Below are positions 1 through 11,338 of a stretch of 64,000 nucleotides of DNA, in pieces. How positions within the stretch are numbered: position 1 is the first letter of the stretch; every line of letters starts with the position of its first letter. The stretch lies in contig NC_039361.1 in NCBI RefSeq assembly GCF_003573695.1, positions 86,136,149-86,200,148 of the forward strand, written 5' to 3'. Below the pieces are notes generated by a model that had not been told where the DNA came from, searched no databases, and worked only from the letters and a program-made list of their open reading frames with translations. Source of the DNA: Papaver somniferum. Lineage: Eukaryota; Streptophyta; Magnoliopsida; Ranunculales; Papaveraceae. Position numbers and translations under genes: made by a program.

Positions 1-473
1 AGATGGCATCTCCATTATTGATTTGATCCTTTCGGGGTCTACTTCTATTCCTCGCTTACTTACCAAGTATCCTAGGAATTTTTTTGAGGTTACTCTGAAC
101 GTACATTTATCCGGATTCACTTTCATGTGAAAGTTTCTCATGGCTTCGAATATCTCCCTTAGGTCTGATAGGTGATTTTTCGCCTCTTTTCTTTTGACAA
201 ACATGCTGTCCACGTAGACTTATAGTATCTTTCCCATTCATGGCTTAAAGATTTTGTCTACCAATCGCTGGTATGTTACCCCGCGTTCTTTAGTCCAAAA
301 GTCATCCTTGTACAGCAATACAAGCCTCGTGGGGTAAAGAACGCAGTATGCTCCTGATCTTGTTCTGCAAGGACGATTTGGTTGTAACCAGAGTAACCGT
401 CCATGAAGGATAGCCTCTGGTGACCTTCGGTTGCATTTGACCAGTTGGTCAATATTTGGTAGCGGGTAGCTGT
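1..473 (-). pseudogene. Ty3/gypsy (Tat-type) reverse transcriptase, C-terminal part (element G1)
   Basis: Minus-strand fragment of the RT of element G1, which would copy element RNA into cDNA inside a virus-like particle. Reading from 473 down, it opens with SYPLPNIDQLV, typical of Tat-lineage RTs. It then passes through TYQRLVDKIF and ends with VNPDKCTF, KKFLGYLVSKRGIEVDPERI and IKSIMEMPS, the usual RT palm/thumb order. The catalytic box, normally YVDD, reads YVDS (codons 205..216), so one catalytic Asp is lost. Frameshifts corrupt the stretch after NIDQLV, and a stop follows IFKP. The start of the domain lies at 32208..32313 and 45414..45635, displaced by A1 and D. The rest of pol lies beyond the left window edge. 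The family is clear; the gene is dead. Confidence 0.9.
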
Positions 474-1609
474 TGAAAAAGCGAGGGTCTAACAACCACA
501 CCCAATATTTCGCTTAGCAAATTGTATGGACAAACTCCAATATACTTTTAAGAGAATCAACTAGAAAGTCATACTCAATCTTAATAAAACTATATCAAAG
601 AGTTATATCTCACTTTATCGAGTCAATACTTACTCAAGCAAATAGAAATCTGCGAGTCTAATCGAATACAAGAGTAATCACTTGAACGGTACCAAAGACC
701 AATGTTCAAGGATCAATCAATTTCAATCAACAACCAAAGGTTGGATTTCCCAATTGATCGATTCAACGCATAACCTGTGATATTTCAATTATATAACAAA
801 ATATTACGGAAAAGAAATAACACAGACACCAGAAGTTTTGTTAATGAGGAAACCGCAAAATGCAGAAAAACCCCTGGACCTAGTCCAGATTGAACACACA
901 CTGTATTAAGCCGCTACAGACACTAGCCTACTACAAACTAACTTCGGCCTGGACTGTAATTGAACCCAAATCAATCTCACACTGATCCAAGGTACAGTTT
1001 CACTCCTTACGTCTCTGATCCCACCAGGATACTACGCACTTGATTTCCTTAGCTGATCTCACCCACAACTAAGAGTTGCTACGACCCAAAGTCAAAGACT
1101 TTAATAAACAAATCTGTATCACACAAAAAAGTCTACGGTAATAGATAAATATGTCTCCCACAGAAATACCTACAAGTTTTTTGTTCCGTCTTTTGATAAT
1201 CAAGGTGAAAAGGAATCAATTGATAACCCAGACTTATATTCCCGAAGAAAAGCCTAAAATTATCAATCACCTCACAATAATCTTAATCGACTAGCGAAAG
1301 AAGATATTGCGGAATCACAAACAATGAGACGAATATGTTTGTGACTTCTTTTATATCTTTCCTATCATAGATATTAATCTCAATCCAATCTTACGATTGT
1401 GCTCAAACACGATAGAAACAGCAAGATCAGATCACGCAATTACGGAGAAAATAGTTGGGTCTGGCTTCACAATCCCAATGAAGTCTTCAATTCGTTAACC
1501 TATAGGGTCTCGATAGAAACCTAAGGTTAAAGGAGAATCGACCCTAGCTAATACAACTAGTGTCACACATAGGGTGTGGGTATTAGGTTTCCCAGTTGCT
1601 AGAGTTCTC

Positions 1610-1619
1610 TTTTATATAG
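1610..1619 (-). promoter_or_regulatory. Candidate TATA box of the A1 3' LTR
   Basis: CTATATAAAA on the minus strand, in a block conserved in all A LTRs (…AGACTATATAAA.GAG). Equivalent boxes are at 13546..13555, 19708..19717, 27854..27863, 53779..53788 and 59934..59943. Conservation and position support a U3 promoter. The start site is inferred, not seen. Confidence 0.6.
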
Positions 1620-2089
1620 TCTTTCAAATCAGGGTTTGCAATCTAAGTTACCTTGGTAACAAAGAATTCAATATTCACCATTACATGAAAACCTGATTAG
1701 ATTTAAGATAATATCTTTCAACCGTTAGATCGAACTTAGCTTGTTGCACACAAATGAAATGCACGTTTATTTAGGTTTGTGTAATCGTACCTAAACATGT
1801 GAACTTAGTTGGTTCAACAGTAATTAACCAAATGGTTAGCCATATGAGCACTTTCATATCAACCATATTCATCTTCACCATAACTAGTTCAAAGGACACA
1901 AGAGAACTAGTTACAGAGTTTTTCAATTGCTTAGATCTCATAGAAACATATAAGACACAATCGAAGCAAAAACGATTTGATTCACTCAAATCAATTCATT
2001 AACTTTATAGCCACGGCTTGCAAGTATGCATTCCTTTGTTTATATAAGTTTAAGTTCACGAATAATCGTTTTTAGAAACTAACCCACTT

Positions 2090-2251
2090 AAGTACGCATA
2101 CTGGTACGCGGACTTAAGTACCCGGAATAAGTTCGTTTTCAGTTCACAAACTCCAGCAGAAATTCACGGGATGTGAACTTCCGACAGTACGCGTACTGGT
2201 ACGCGAACTTCAGTTCCGGTTTTCCTGAGCAACAAAGTACGCATACTTTGA
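2090..2251 (-). repeat. U3 motif array of A1 (GTACGC…GTACGC units)
   Basis: Three spaced copies of a partly palindromic motif built from two halves, such as GTACGCATACTGGTACGC, about 60-80 bp apart. They lie about 480-640 bp upstream of the TATA box. The same position in A5 and A6 holds GCAAACGGGTACGCATAC-type units, and in A2 and A3 TTCGCGGAC-type units. Confidence 0.6.
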
Positions 2252-2843
2252 TTCAAGGAATAAGGACTTACCCACGTATGAGTTATCACACAATGTTTAT
2301 ATCCTTTCAAGGTTATATTCCAAACTCTCATTTCAATCATTGAAACATTCTTAGAGGACGTTATATAGTTGTTGTTCACAAGCTATTTTTCATCAAAGAG
2401 ACTTTCAAGTAATTGAAACTAATATGACTTTCGTCACTAGTAAAGATGAAATTGGCCAAAGCGAAAGCTTACCAACACATATTTCGAGAAATAGATAAGG
2501 GAGATAAACTCGGCTCGAAATAGCAAATGTGTATAATCATAGTCTACATAGCAATACGAATTTTATCTCAAGATAGGAGATAGAGTAGATAGACTTTTGA
2601 GTGATAGATAAGTTCAAGTCTCCACATACCTTTTAGTCGATAAAGTTCCACCAATTCATTGAGTAGTTCTTCGTCTTTGTATGATGATTGCCATGGAGTC
2701 TAGAGCTCAACTACACTTTCTATCCTAGTCCGACACTTAGCTATGAGTAGACTAGAAATCAAGACTTATAGTTTTGGCAACTAAACTTGACAAAAATCTT
2801 GAGATAGAAACGCTTGCGATTTCGACCGAGCAGTGCTCAAACA

Positions 2844-4151
2844 ATCTCTCCCTTTGTGAATTTTAGTGAAACTATCAATACATATGGAAGACAAAATAAA
2901 TAAATTAACTTTTATAACTTCTCTTACACATGCATGATCTCCTTGGTTCTTCAACATTACTCGAAATCTTCGTCACTTCCAAGTAATCCAATGGTTCCAA
3001 AGGTTGTAAGTTTAGCATCATTGTTATTGAAAATCCGTAGCTATAACAATTAGAGAACAAGAGTTCCATTGTTACACAGTGTCATAGTATTATTACACAG
3101 TATCAAAGTTCAATTGTATCACAACTTCGACAACAATACTATGGTGATATGTATCACTCCCCCTTAGTCAATACTCCATCTCACATGGAAACCAATCCCC
3201 CTTACATAATGATCTGAAAACCATATGTATTTGTAGTGTGAACTACACATTAATTCTCCCCCTTTTTGTCAATAAAATTGGCAAAGGTACGAAAACTAGT
3301 GGGATCCTAATGAAATTTCCATAGAAACATTTCATGACCAAACGAAAGCACATATCAACTTTTTAGATGCCATCATATAGCCGAAGCTAAATGCATTCAT
3401 CAAGGAGTTTATGAAGATACAAGATAACCCCTATAATATTCCACAGCCGCACTCCCCACAAAAATTTGGAAATTAAGCACAAGTTCAATTAAGAACTCTC
3501 CCCCATAAAATGTCATTCCCGAAAGAAAAACAAGAGCGACCTTACTTTCACAAGAAAATAAGGATTTATTTGGACATAAAAAATCACATACGAATATGAA
3601 TTTGAATCCAAAATACTCAATTAAATTAACCACAAGAAAACCCATGATTAATTTAATCGGAAATGCTCAACATAAGAGAACTTATGGAGTCGCACAGTAT
3701 ATTCTTAAAAATATGGATCAGGGAAGATCAATACTGCGGAATAGACAAGGATTCGTTCTATTTTCCATCATTATTTGCACAATGATATACAATAGACATA
3801 ATCCTCGAAAACAAAAGTTCATCCTATCTTCCATCAATATTTGCATAATGACATACAACATGCTTAAAAAACTTTTGTAATATCAAAAGTTTATTCATTC
3901 TTTTATCAATACTTGCATATCGACATGTGAAAGACTTAACTTTTGACAAAGTATGGGAAAATCATAGTTCACGGACGCAAACACACATATCCCAGAATTT
4001 AAAAAAATAAACCTAAAAACAATGAAGATGAAAACATTGGACATAGCTATGTGTAATCACAATAATGGCTATTCCAAACTCTAGTTATTCTTCTTAAAAA
4101 AAAACACTAGAAATAAAATTCTCATCAGAAGATTTACTAGACATAATAGAA
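2844..4151 (-). other. A1 3' untranslated region between ORF2 and PPT
   Basis: AT-rich noncoding interior with the PPT (minus strand AAAGGGAGAGAT) at its upper edge beside 2843. It holds one copy of the GCTCAACATAAG unit near 3666 that is multiplied in A2. It also has about three diverged direct repeats of about 65 bp near 3760..3930, built around CCATCAATATTTGCATAATGA. No coding signal was seen; the 94-codon plus frame at 3596 looks like chance. Confidence 0.6.
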
Positions 4152-4592
4152 TCAAAGTTCATTGAGAACCTCATACCTTTCAATGAATCCATCAAAGAAG
4201 GTATCACTGATTTCCTTTACTCTCTTGACCGTAGACACTCCATATTCGCGAGTTAGAAAATTAACCTTACGGTCAGCAACCCGAGCAAGATGTCTAGCCT
4301 TGACACAGTCCATGATGAGCTTCTTTTGATTCCGTATCAGAATATTTTGATTAGCAAGGATTCTGGCCTGACCATCTAAGAGTTGGTTTATTTGTAGTTG
4401 AAGATTTGTAGATTCAACCTTTGAATCGTTCCTAAAACGAGTTAAATCCTTGACAGAATCATCAATCTAGGAGTTGTGATCCTTTCTTGAAAGCATCTTC
4501 TTTAGAACCAGCTCTTGAATCGACTCACGTCCTTGAGTGTCTTCCTTCGAATCAAGATGCACAATCTCTTGAGATTTTGCAGGGTTCTCCAT
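4152..4592 (-). pseudogene. A1 ORF2: small helical protein, one in-frame stop
   Basis: A frame of 147 codons starting ATG at 4592 and ending TGA at 4152, broken only by TAG at 4467..4469 (codon 42). The protein starts MENPAKSQE and is rich in Glu, Lys, Gln and Leu. A helical middle (…LQLQINQLLDGQARILANQ…) looks like a coiled coil, followed by a basic stretch and …GFIERYEVLNEL. A5 has a copy split by A6 (52500..52652 and 61265..61547), with the same …AACTCCTAG stop context. No known domain recognised. It lies between gag and the PPT, where pol would be in an autonomous element. It could be a remnant of gag or an accessory protein. Confidence 0.5.
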
Positions 4593-5052
4593 ATAATTTA
4601 TTGTTAGGGATGGAATAACACAATATAGAGTATATATATGTGTTTGTAAACAAGAGAAAGAAACTCTTATTACGGAAACCCTATGAACTCATAAGAGGAG
4701 GACAAGACGTTTGTGGACCGGCAGCAATAAAAACACAAACAACAAAAAATATTATACAACACACTTGAGCATTTCTCAATCATCATCCTTGTACCTCTCA
4801 AGATAGAAACAAGGATTAGGATACCTGGAATCAGGTGATAGAGTGAGAAGTAATCCCACTACGATCATTGAGGAAGGAGTTGTATACATCATCTGAATGT
4901 TTGACCTTTGTGTTTTTTTCCTTTCTTCGGTTGACTTTCATCCCAGATGAGTAGGAACCGAGCTGTTTAACATCTCCGTCAGACGTATTTTTCTGAGGAC
5001 AAAATCTAGGACCTCTTGAGATTGGTTCAAGAGAATCAGGATACAGAGAGAT
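4593..5052 (-). other. A1 interior between gag and ORF2
   Basis: Noncoding or decayed interior joining ORF2 to the gag remnant; B is inserted at its upper edge. The 84-codon minus frame at 4938..5192 runs into the B LTR and is not a gene. The TSD gagat is at 5048..5052. Confidence 0.5.
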
Positions 5053-6263
5053 TGATCGAATTTTATATAGTGGTAAGAAGGTTGTCGTTCTCTCGGACTT
5101 GTGAAGATTGATTTAAGATTTAAGATTATGGAAAGAACTGAGACTATGGATTCCACCATTGACCAATTTTTAAGTGATTCAATTAACAACAATATTTATG
5201 CAATTCGTACGTTCAATTTGATTCTAAGATATTGCCAATATTAGATTTCCAAAATAATAATTGTTAATCGCAAGTATGGAACATCAAGAGCTCTAAGCTA
5301 AGCATGCACCATCAAGAGAGAACACAACTAATTAATCAAAATATTATAATCAATTATAGTTCAGTGCAAACAATCATAAAGAAATTGCAATAATAAATTA
5401 ATAAGAAAATACCACTTTATTATTGGAACAACGCTTCCTCCATAATCTCAGCATGTGATTCTAGTTCCTCATTATTATAAAGAAAACTAAATAAAAGAAA
5501 TAAAAGAAAATTGTGAAACTGGCTACCGGCTCTCCAATAATTCCCCTGGTTTCCTGTTCTCGACATCAATATATAGATTTCAACAAAATCTAACCTTCCT
5601 CTTCCACATGTCATGTCCAATGGGAGTGTGCCACTTGTCTAAGAATACACAATATCACCTAATAAAGACTCGCCACATGTCCGACCACTTGCTTTTCTTT
5701 TCATGGGAAAGAAAATATTATATGAGCACATACTGATCTTATGTACGAGGTAAGTACTCATTTTGTTATTATCTCAATTCCAAAACAGATGTCATGTATT
5801 AATGTGGTGAAGTATATATTATGCTCAAAATCAATCTTATTTAGTTGCAAAAGATATTTAGTTTCCTTTCTTCCTCCACCATGTCGACATACCTCGTACA
5901 TTAATTATTGAGTAGGATTTTTCATTTTACGTGATATCTCCTAAATCCTTCGAGAACTAATCACCAAGTCCTTCATCCTAAAATCCACGAGACCAAAATG
6001 CCCGAGCATGTTAATTTCTTAAACCAACTTCATCCCATCATCTCCTTCACTAACTTAAATTGGGCCTATCCCATTTAGATCCAAAAGTATCCACGACCCC
6101 TGTACTCCATAGTCCATATTTTCTTCTTGGAATCCTAGGTTTAGCCGATTTTCTTGGAAGAGCCCATTTTATTCATTTACCTACAAAAACACAATAAGTA
6201 CCAAAATAAGCACCAACAATATATATTTTGGGTAGTAAATATGTAAGAATTAATCGCTCATCA
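5053..6263 (-). repeat. B 3' LTR
   Basis: The minus-strand LTR starts TGATGAGCGATTAATTC at 6263 and ends …TCGATCA at 5053. The adjoining PPT identifies it as the 3' LTR. A possible TATA (CTATATATTG) lies at 5567..5576. Its frames (for example 5420..5620, repeated at 10490..10690) are LTR sequence, not genes. Confidence 0.92.
5567..5576 (-). promoter_or_regulatory. Possible TATA box of the B LTR
   Basis: CTATATATTG on the minus strand, about 690 bp into the LTR and present in the other copy. It is the best TATA-like match in the LTR; no start site is seen. Confidence 0.35.
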
Positions 6264-6278
6264 CACCCCCAAACTTAT
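6264..6278 (-). other. B polypurine tract
   Basis: Minus strand AAGTTTGGGGGTG directly before the 3' LTR start TGATGAGCG. Element C has TTTGGGGGTATT at the same place. This is the expected primer for plus-strand DNA synthesis. Confidence 0.75.
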
Positions 6279-7386
6279 ATTTTGCTAGTCCTCGAACAAA
6301 TTTATTCTAGAAAATAAAAACTCACTAGGTGGCCCTAGTGACCGAGTTATAGTCTCGGGAGGGTTTACCATAGGTGTACCCACAAAACCTTTACTCCAGA
6401 CCATATCTATCTACGCAGAACCTTGAAAGGCACTAAAGAATCTCCTTGGTTGGCATACTCTCATTGACTACAAGAGGAAGTACCCTGATGCGAAATTCCA
6501 ATTGTTATACACGAGTTTGCACTCAGCATACCAAAACTCATATATAAGTGACAGAGCTCTACTCAGATAGTTTCTGGACGTCATAACCGGAGTCTACCAA
6601 TCACATGGCAAGATTAACAAGATGGATAAAGAGAAAAAATATATGGTCTAAAGTGAACGGTGATTCCCGTATATGTCTGAAGGCCTCTGCCAAGATGAAC
6701 CTATCCTAATGGACTAAGATACCGGTCTGACCAATATCAACACAACTGGCATATATAAGGGGACCAGTGGTCGATAAACCTAACTCTAGGTCAACACAAC
6801 TGGCATATACAAGGGCACCAGTGGTCGACTTTATTGAATTTATTCTGGTTGGTCTGGTCTCAAATTTATTTTTTTTTTGGTATCTCAATCACTCTATTTC
6901 ACCCTAGCAATGGTAAAAACTTGAATCGTGTGCCCCACCAAATCACTTAAAAAATAAAAAAAAAGAAGGATTAGGATTCAACGAGATATGGCGAAACTAC
7001 CATGTTTTTTTTTAATTCTAACACCTGAGCTCTGTGCTTTTATGAATAGACTCTTTAGATGTTTCCATCTAATCAGATTGTTTCCTCAACTCCTACAACC
7101 AAGATGTTCCCATCCACTTAGATTGGTTAGTGCCAACCTTAATAAGCATAAATTTCTAGGCTCTGGAGTTTATTCATTGCAACTAAAAGTTTCTCCCATA
7201 CCCCCAAACTTAAATCTAACATTGTCCTCAATGTTCTAAAGATAAAATTAAAAGCATGAACAAGGAGAAACTGTTACCACTCGAAGCAAAAGAGTTAAGG
7301 AAAGATATTACCGTGTTGCAAGAGCATGGGTTACCTCCCAATAAGTGCTAAGTTTAAAGTCTTCAGCCAGACTAAGAAAGGAATAG
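6279..7386 (-). other. B 3' untranslated region with an internal duplication
   Basis: Noncoding, and homologous to C at 15823..17083. It includes a duplicated block of about 60 bp at about 6735..6828: two copies of AACTGGCATATA…ACCAGTGGTCGA. The matching duplication in C is at about 16350..16445. C also has a T-rich run at about 16490..16560. Other frames here are not gene-like. Confidence 0.6.
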
Positions 7387-9081
7387 TCACCTTATAGAAT
7401 CATAAAGTAATAGCCGGAAAAACTGTGGATCACCAAAACCAAATAGAGCTATCACAAGTAAAAGGAATATGCACCATGCCAAGAAAGTTAACAAATAAAG
7501 CACACCCTTGTGTAGTTTCCTGTTTAAGACAACTACATCTAGATGTGGTTCAGGTTCAGGTTCTATAACTGGGTCTAGATAACATATTTTCATGGGTTGC
7601 ATTTCCTCAAAAGTTAGATCTGAATGTTCAGGTTCTAGAATCTGGAAAAACCCAAATAAAAATTTAGAAGCAGATAATAATAACCTAAATAGTTGCGGAT
7701 CCTTAAATTCAATCAAATTTGACTTACACAACTGACCACAAAGAGAGTGGTGGTCTTCCTTAAACAAATATGTCGACCCTAATCTCCTAAAGTAATTAGG
7801 TTTAGTCTCGAAACTTAATATCTGACACATTTGAATTTCGTAAGTTCCCACAATTGGAGAAAAAGTTTTTGGTGGGAAAACAAAGTCAATCGAGGTATCG
7901 TAGCCTGGGTTAACCACATCAACCATAGGATGGGTTTCTAACAACTGAACTTCTTTCTGGACATCATTAGGTTCAGGGAAACGTGTATGAAGATAATCTT
8001 GTAAAATAGTTGAGGCATATATGTTAAGTTCCAAGTGAGGGACCTTTGTAAGAGTTAAAGCACATGGAGAATAAAAATCACCCCCAAACTTAGAGTTTTC
8101 AGTGTCTCTATAAAGACTAGTCACAACTTCCCTAGTTTCAAGGTCATCGGATTCCTGAAAATGGTCAATTGATTCTTCTAAGTCAGGTACATCCTCACTC
8201 ATCTCTACGATTTCATTTTGTTTTTCTAAGACTAATCTTTCTAAATCGCTAGACTCGAAAACAATATTCTCAGGATAAACCCGCTCCTCTAAACTATCAT
8301 CACCTTCGTAATCAAAAGGAAATACTACATCATCTAAGGAAGTCTTATCTTTAGTCAAATCCTCGTCCTTTTGAATAGGTGAATAATTATTAAAATTATT
8401 TGGATTTGAACTATAAATATTATTATCATTATAAAGCTCAGTTGGAGTAACAAATTCCTGATCACTATGCCTAAATATTTCAGATTCTTCATCAGCACTA
8501 TCCTCATCATAATCATAATAACATGAAAATGGTTGAACCTCATCTAAAGTATTGCTTCCAATTCTATCCTTGTCATTTTGATTATGTAAATAAAAATTTT
8601 CCTCACTTTCAAGGTTGATTTTTGAAGCAATGTATTGGCAATTCAGTGCACTTCGATCAATTCTTTCTTCCGTCTCTAACTCAAGCCTACGTGTTGACTC
8701 AACAAATTCACGTGTTGACTCAGTTAACTTACATGTTGACTCGGCTAACTTCCTGAGGTTATCTTCTAAAGAAGGTTCACTCATTTTTACAGTTCTTTCG
8801 TCTATAACTAAGTCATGTGTGTCCGCTGACTTATGTGTCGACTCATGTAACTTACGCGTTGACTCAAGTATCTTAGGTGCCTCATCTAGAGAAGAGGAAT
8901 TATAGGAATTTTGCTCGTATGACCGGTATTCATGTGAATATTAATTTGGATCACCATGGTATGAGCCATAACCTTCAAAATTTTGGTGTTCCCAACCACT
9001 ATTCACACTATGGTCATAAAAAGAATAATGTTCATGTTTCTCAGTCGAATAATCATTGTATTGGCTATACCAGTTCGACAT
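7387..9081 (-). pseudogene. B ORF: acidic protein with C-terminal hydrophobic segment, one premature stop
   Basis: A frame of 565 codons from ATG at 9081 (MSNWYSQYNDYS…) to TGA at 7387..7389, with one internal TAA at 8941..8943 (codon 47). From Met at 8784, 465 codons are open. Layout: Tyr/Ser/Asn-rich N-terminus; residues about 70-130 with repeated ESTRKL/ESTCKL/ESTREF units; a strongly acidic middle (DEDSADEESE, then EELV-type helices); a more folded-looking part (IQDYLHTRFPEPNDV, VDVVNPGYD, FKEDHHSLCG); a PEPEPHLDVVV linker; and a likely membrane span at about 526-547 (LLTFLAWCIFLLLVIALF). No enzyme motif and no zinc knuckle. C has a close homologue. I do not recognise the family. The terminal span resembles the position of env-like ORFs in some plant gypsy elements, but that is only a comparison. 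Confidence 0.7.
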
Positions 9082-10101
9082 CCTAACTGCAAGGGAATTC
9101 TAAACAAACACAAAGAAGGCTGACTCGACCACAACAAGCGTATTTTATTTAGCAAACAAAAAGCATGAAGGCTCCCTTAGATTGTTTCTAGACCATCTTT
9201 TATTCTTTCAAAAAGGAATTCGTTACAATCTGAGAAAACCTCTCTGGAATCAATCCGAGTTAAAGTAAGTTGAACAGAGACGAGGGAAGCTCAGTGGAGC
9301 TTTGATACCCAAGGCATCACCGGCATTACAAGGCGGCGTATTCAACTCACATAAACCATCATGAACTTCAAAGTATGCTCAAAAGAGTAACCAATATTCT
9401 CCGAACGACTTTCCTAATAAGCTCGTTACCCTATCGGTCTCGTTCTAGTCCAAATTTTAAGGCTTAGGTTCGCGTAAGTTACGTGTTCCTAAGGCGGGAA
9501 AGAAGGAAACAGTGATGAAATCCGAGTCCTTATATTGATTTGGCCATACCTTGCCCTTTACTAGAAAATTAAATCCGATTTCAGGTCCTCAACATATATG
9601 CATAAGAAATCATCCAGTAAACCCGCTGACAGGGGATTCGCAGGTGTTTAGAATTCTTACCTCCCGTTCCAGACGGGGGATGAACCGTTGAAGTCGACTC
9701 GGGCCACGACTCCTATGTCATGTACGAACCCGAGGAGCCGAGGAGATATCGTAATCGCCGTCCTTCTCTGCAAACATTTTATTTAAAACTACCCTTCCGT
9801 AGGGTTTTAAAAATAAAGTCTAATTTTCAATATCCAAAAAAAAGGAAAAGAAAAAAAAATGCCCAAAAATAAAAACCTTAATTACAGTTTCTAAAAAAAT
9901 AAAAATAAAATTATTTACAAAATCTTCTTCTTCACTCCTTTTGGATTTCTCTTTTCTTTCCTTTTTGGGCTTTTCCTTTCTTTTCAGCACTTTCTCTTTT
10001 CCTTTAGTTTAGCTCCAACTCCGAAAGCAAACAAAAATACCAAAACGCGTAAAAAAGAACAAATAAAATTAAAACCTAAAAACAAATCTATAAACAAATT
10101 C
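9082..10101 (-). other. B leader between PBS and ORF
   Basis: About 1 kb of untranslated leader. The end nearest the PBS is A/T-rich, with purine and pyrimidine runs at about 9830..10080. C has a shorter counterpart (29360..29809). No ORF that I can support. Confidence 0.5.
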
Positions 10102-10116
10102 GCGTCGGCAGCGCCA
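10101..10116 (-). other. B primer binding site
   Basis: Minus-strand TGGCGCTGCCGACGCG, a few bases inside the 5' LTR. C has TGGCGCCGCCGACGCG. The TGGCGCC start matches the Asp-tRNA type PBS used by many plant gypsy elements, but pairing beyond the first eight bases looks poor, so the tRNA is uncertain. Confidence 0.6.
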
Positions 10117-10121
10117 AAAAT

Positions 10122-11333
10122 TAATCGAATTTTATATAGTGGTAAGAAGGTTGTCGTTCTCTCGTACTTGTGAAGATTGATTTAAGATTTAAGATTATGG
10201 AAAGAACTGAGACTATGGATTCCACCATTGACCAATTTTTAAGTGATTCGGTTAAAAACAATATTTATGCAATTCATACGTTCAATTTGATTCTAAGATA
10301 TTGCCAATATTAGATTTCCAAAATATTAATTGTTAATCGCAAGTATGGAACATCAAGATCTCTAAGCTAAGCATGCACCATCAAGAGAGAACACAACTAA
10401 TTAATCAAAATATTATAATCAAATATAGTTCAGTGCAAACAATCATAAAGAAATTTCAATAAATAAATTAATAAGAAAATACCACTTTATTATTGGAACA
10501 ACGCTTCCTCCATAATCCCAGCATGTGATTCTAGTTCCTCATTATTATAAAGAAAACTAAATAAAAGAAATAAAAGAAAATTGTGAAACTGGCTACCGTC
10601 TCTCCAATAATTCCCCTGGTTTCCTGTTCTCGACATCAATATATAGATTTCAACAAAATCTAACCTTCCTCTTCCACATGTCATGTCCAATGGGAGTGTG
10701 CCACTTGTCTAAGAATACACAATATCACCTAATAAAGACTCGCCACATGTCCGACCACTTGCTTTTCTTTTCATGGGAAAGAAAATATTATATGAGCACA
10801 TACTGATCTTATGTACGAGGTAAGTACTCATTTTTTCATTATCTCAATTCCAAAACAGATGTCATGTATTAATGTGGTGAAGTATATATTATGCTCAAAA
10901 TTAATCTTCTTTAGTTGCAAAAGATATTTAGTTTCCTTTCTTCCTCCACCATGTCGACATACCTCGTACATTAATTATTGAGTAGGATTTTTCATTTTAC
11001 GTGATATCTCCTAAATCCTTCGAGAACTAATCACCAAGTCCTTCATCCTAAAATCCACGAGACCAAAATGCCCGAGCATGTTAATTTCTTAAACCAACTT
11101 CAACCCGTCATCTCCTTCACTAACTTAAATTGGGCTTATCCCATTTAGATCCAAAAGTATCCACGACCCCTGTACTCCGTAGTCCATATTTTCTTCTTGG
11201 AATCCTAGGTTTAGTCGAATTTCTTGGAAGAGCCCATTTTATTCATTTACCTACAAAAACACAATAAATACCAAAATAAGCACCATCAATATATATTTTG
11301 GGTAGTAAATATGTAAGAATTAATCGCTCATCA
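10122..11333 (-). repeat. B 5' LTR
   Basis: The minus-strand LTR starts TGATGAGCG at 11333 and ends TCGATTA at 10122; the CA terminus has changed to TA. It is nearly identical to 5053..6263. Confidence 0.92.
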
Positions 11334-11338
11334 GAGAT

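Larger units (their letters stand above)
474..2843 (-). repeat. A1 3' LTR (about 2.37 kb)
   Basis: The minus-strand LTR starts at 2843 and ends CTTTTTCA at 474. A purine-rich tract (AAAGGGAGAGAT on the minus strand) lies just outside 2843, which marks this as the 3' LTR. The start reads TGTTTGAGC where other copies have TGTTAGAGC. A TATA box is at 1610..1619, so U3 is about 1.2 kb and R-U5 about 1.1 kb. U3 carries the GTACGC motif array at 2090..2251. Open frames inside it (for example 1771..1989) are chance frames. Confidence 0.9.
5053..11333 (-). mobile_element. B: non-autonomous LTR element with a single long ORF
   Basis: A complete element with two 1.21-kb LTRs (5053..6263 and 10122..11333), TSD gagat at 5048..5052 and 11334..11338, a PBS-like TGGCGCTGCCGACGCG beside the 5' LTR and a G-rich PPT beside the 3' LTR. 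LTR ends are TGATGAGCG…TCGATCA on the minus strand. By eye the LTRs differ at about 25 of 1,211 positions (about 2%). The interior (3.86 kb) has one long ORF and no recognisable gag knuckle, protease, RT or integrase, so it fits a LARD-type element that borrows enzymes. It interrupts the gag remnant of A1. Confidence 0.9.

Noticed and set aside
7387..7480. Viral envelope protein in B
   Set aside because: There is only one hydrophobic span near the C-terminus, and no signal peptide, cleavage site or cysteine pattern. Nothing beyond position suggests env.
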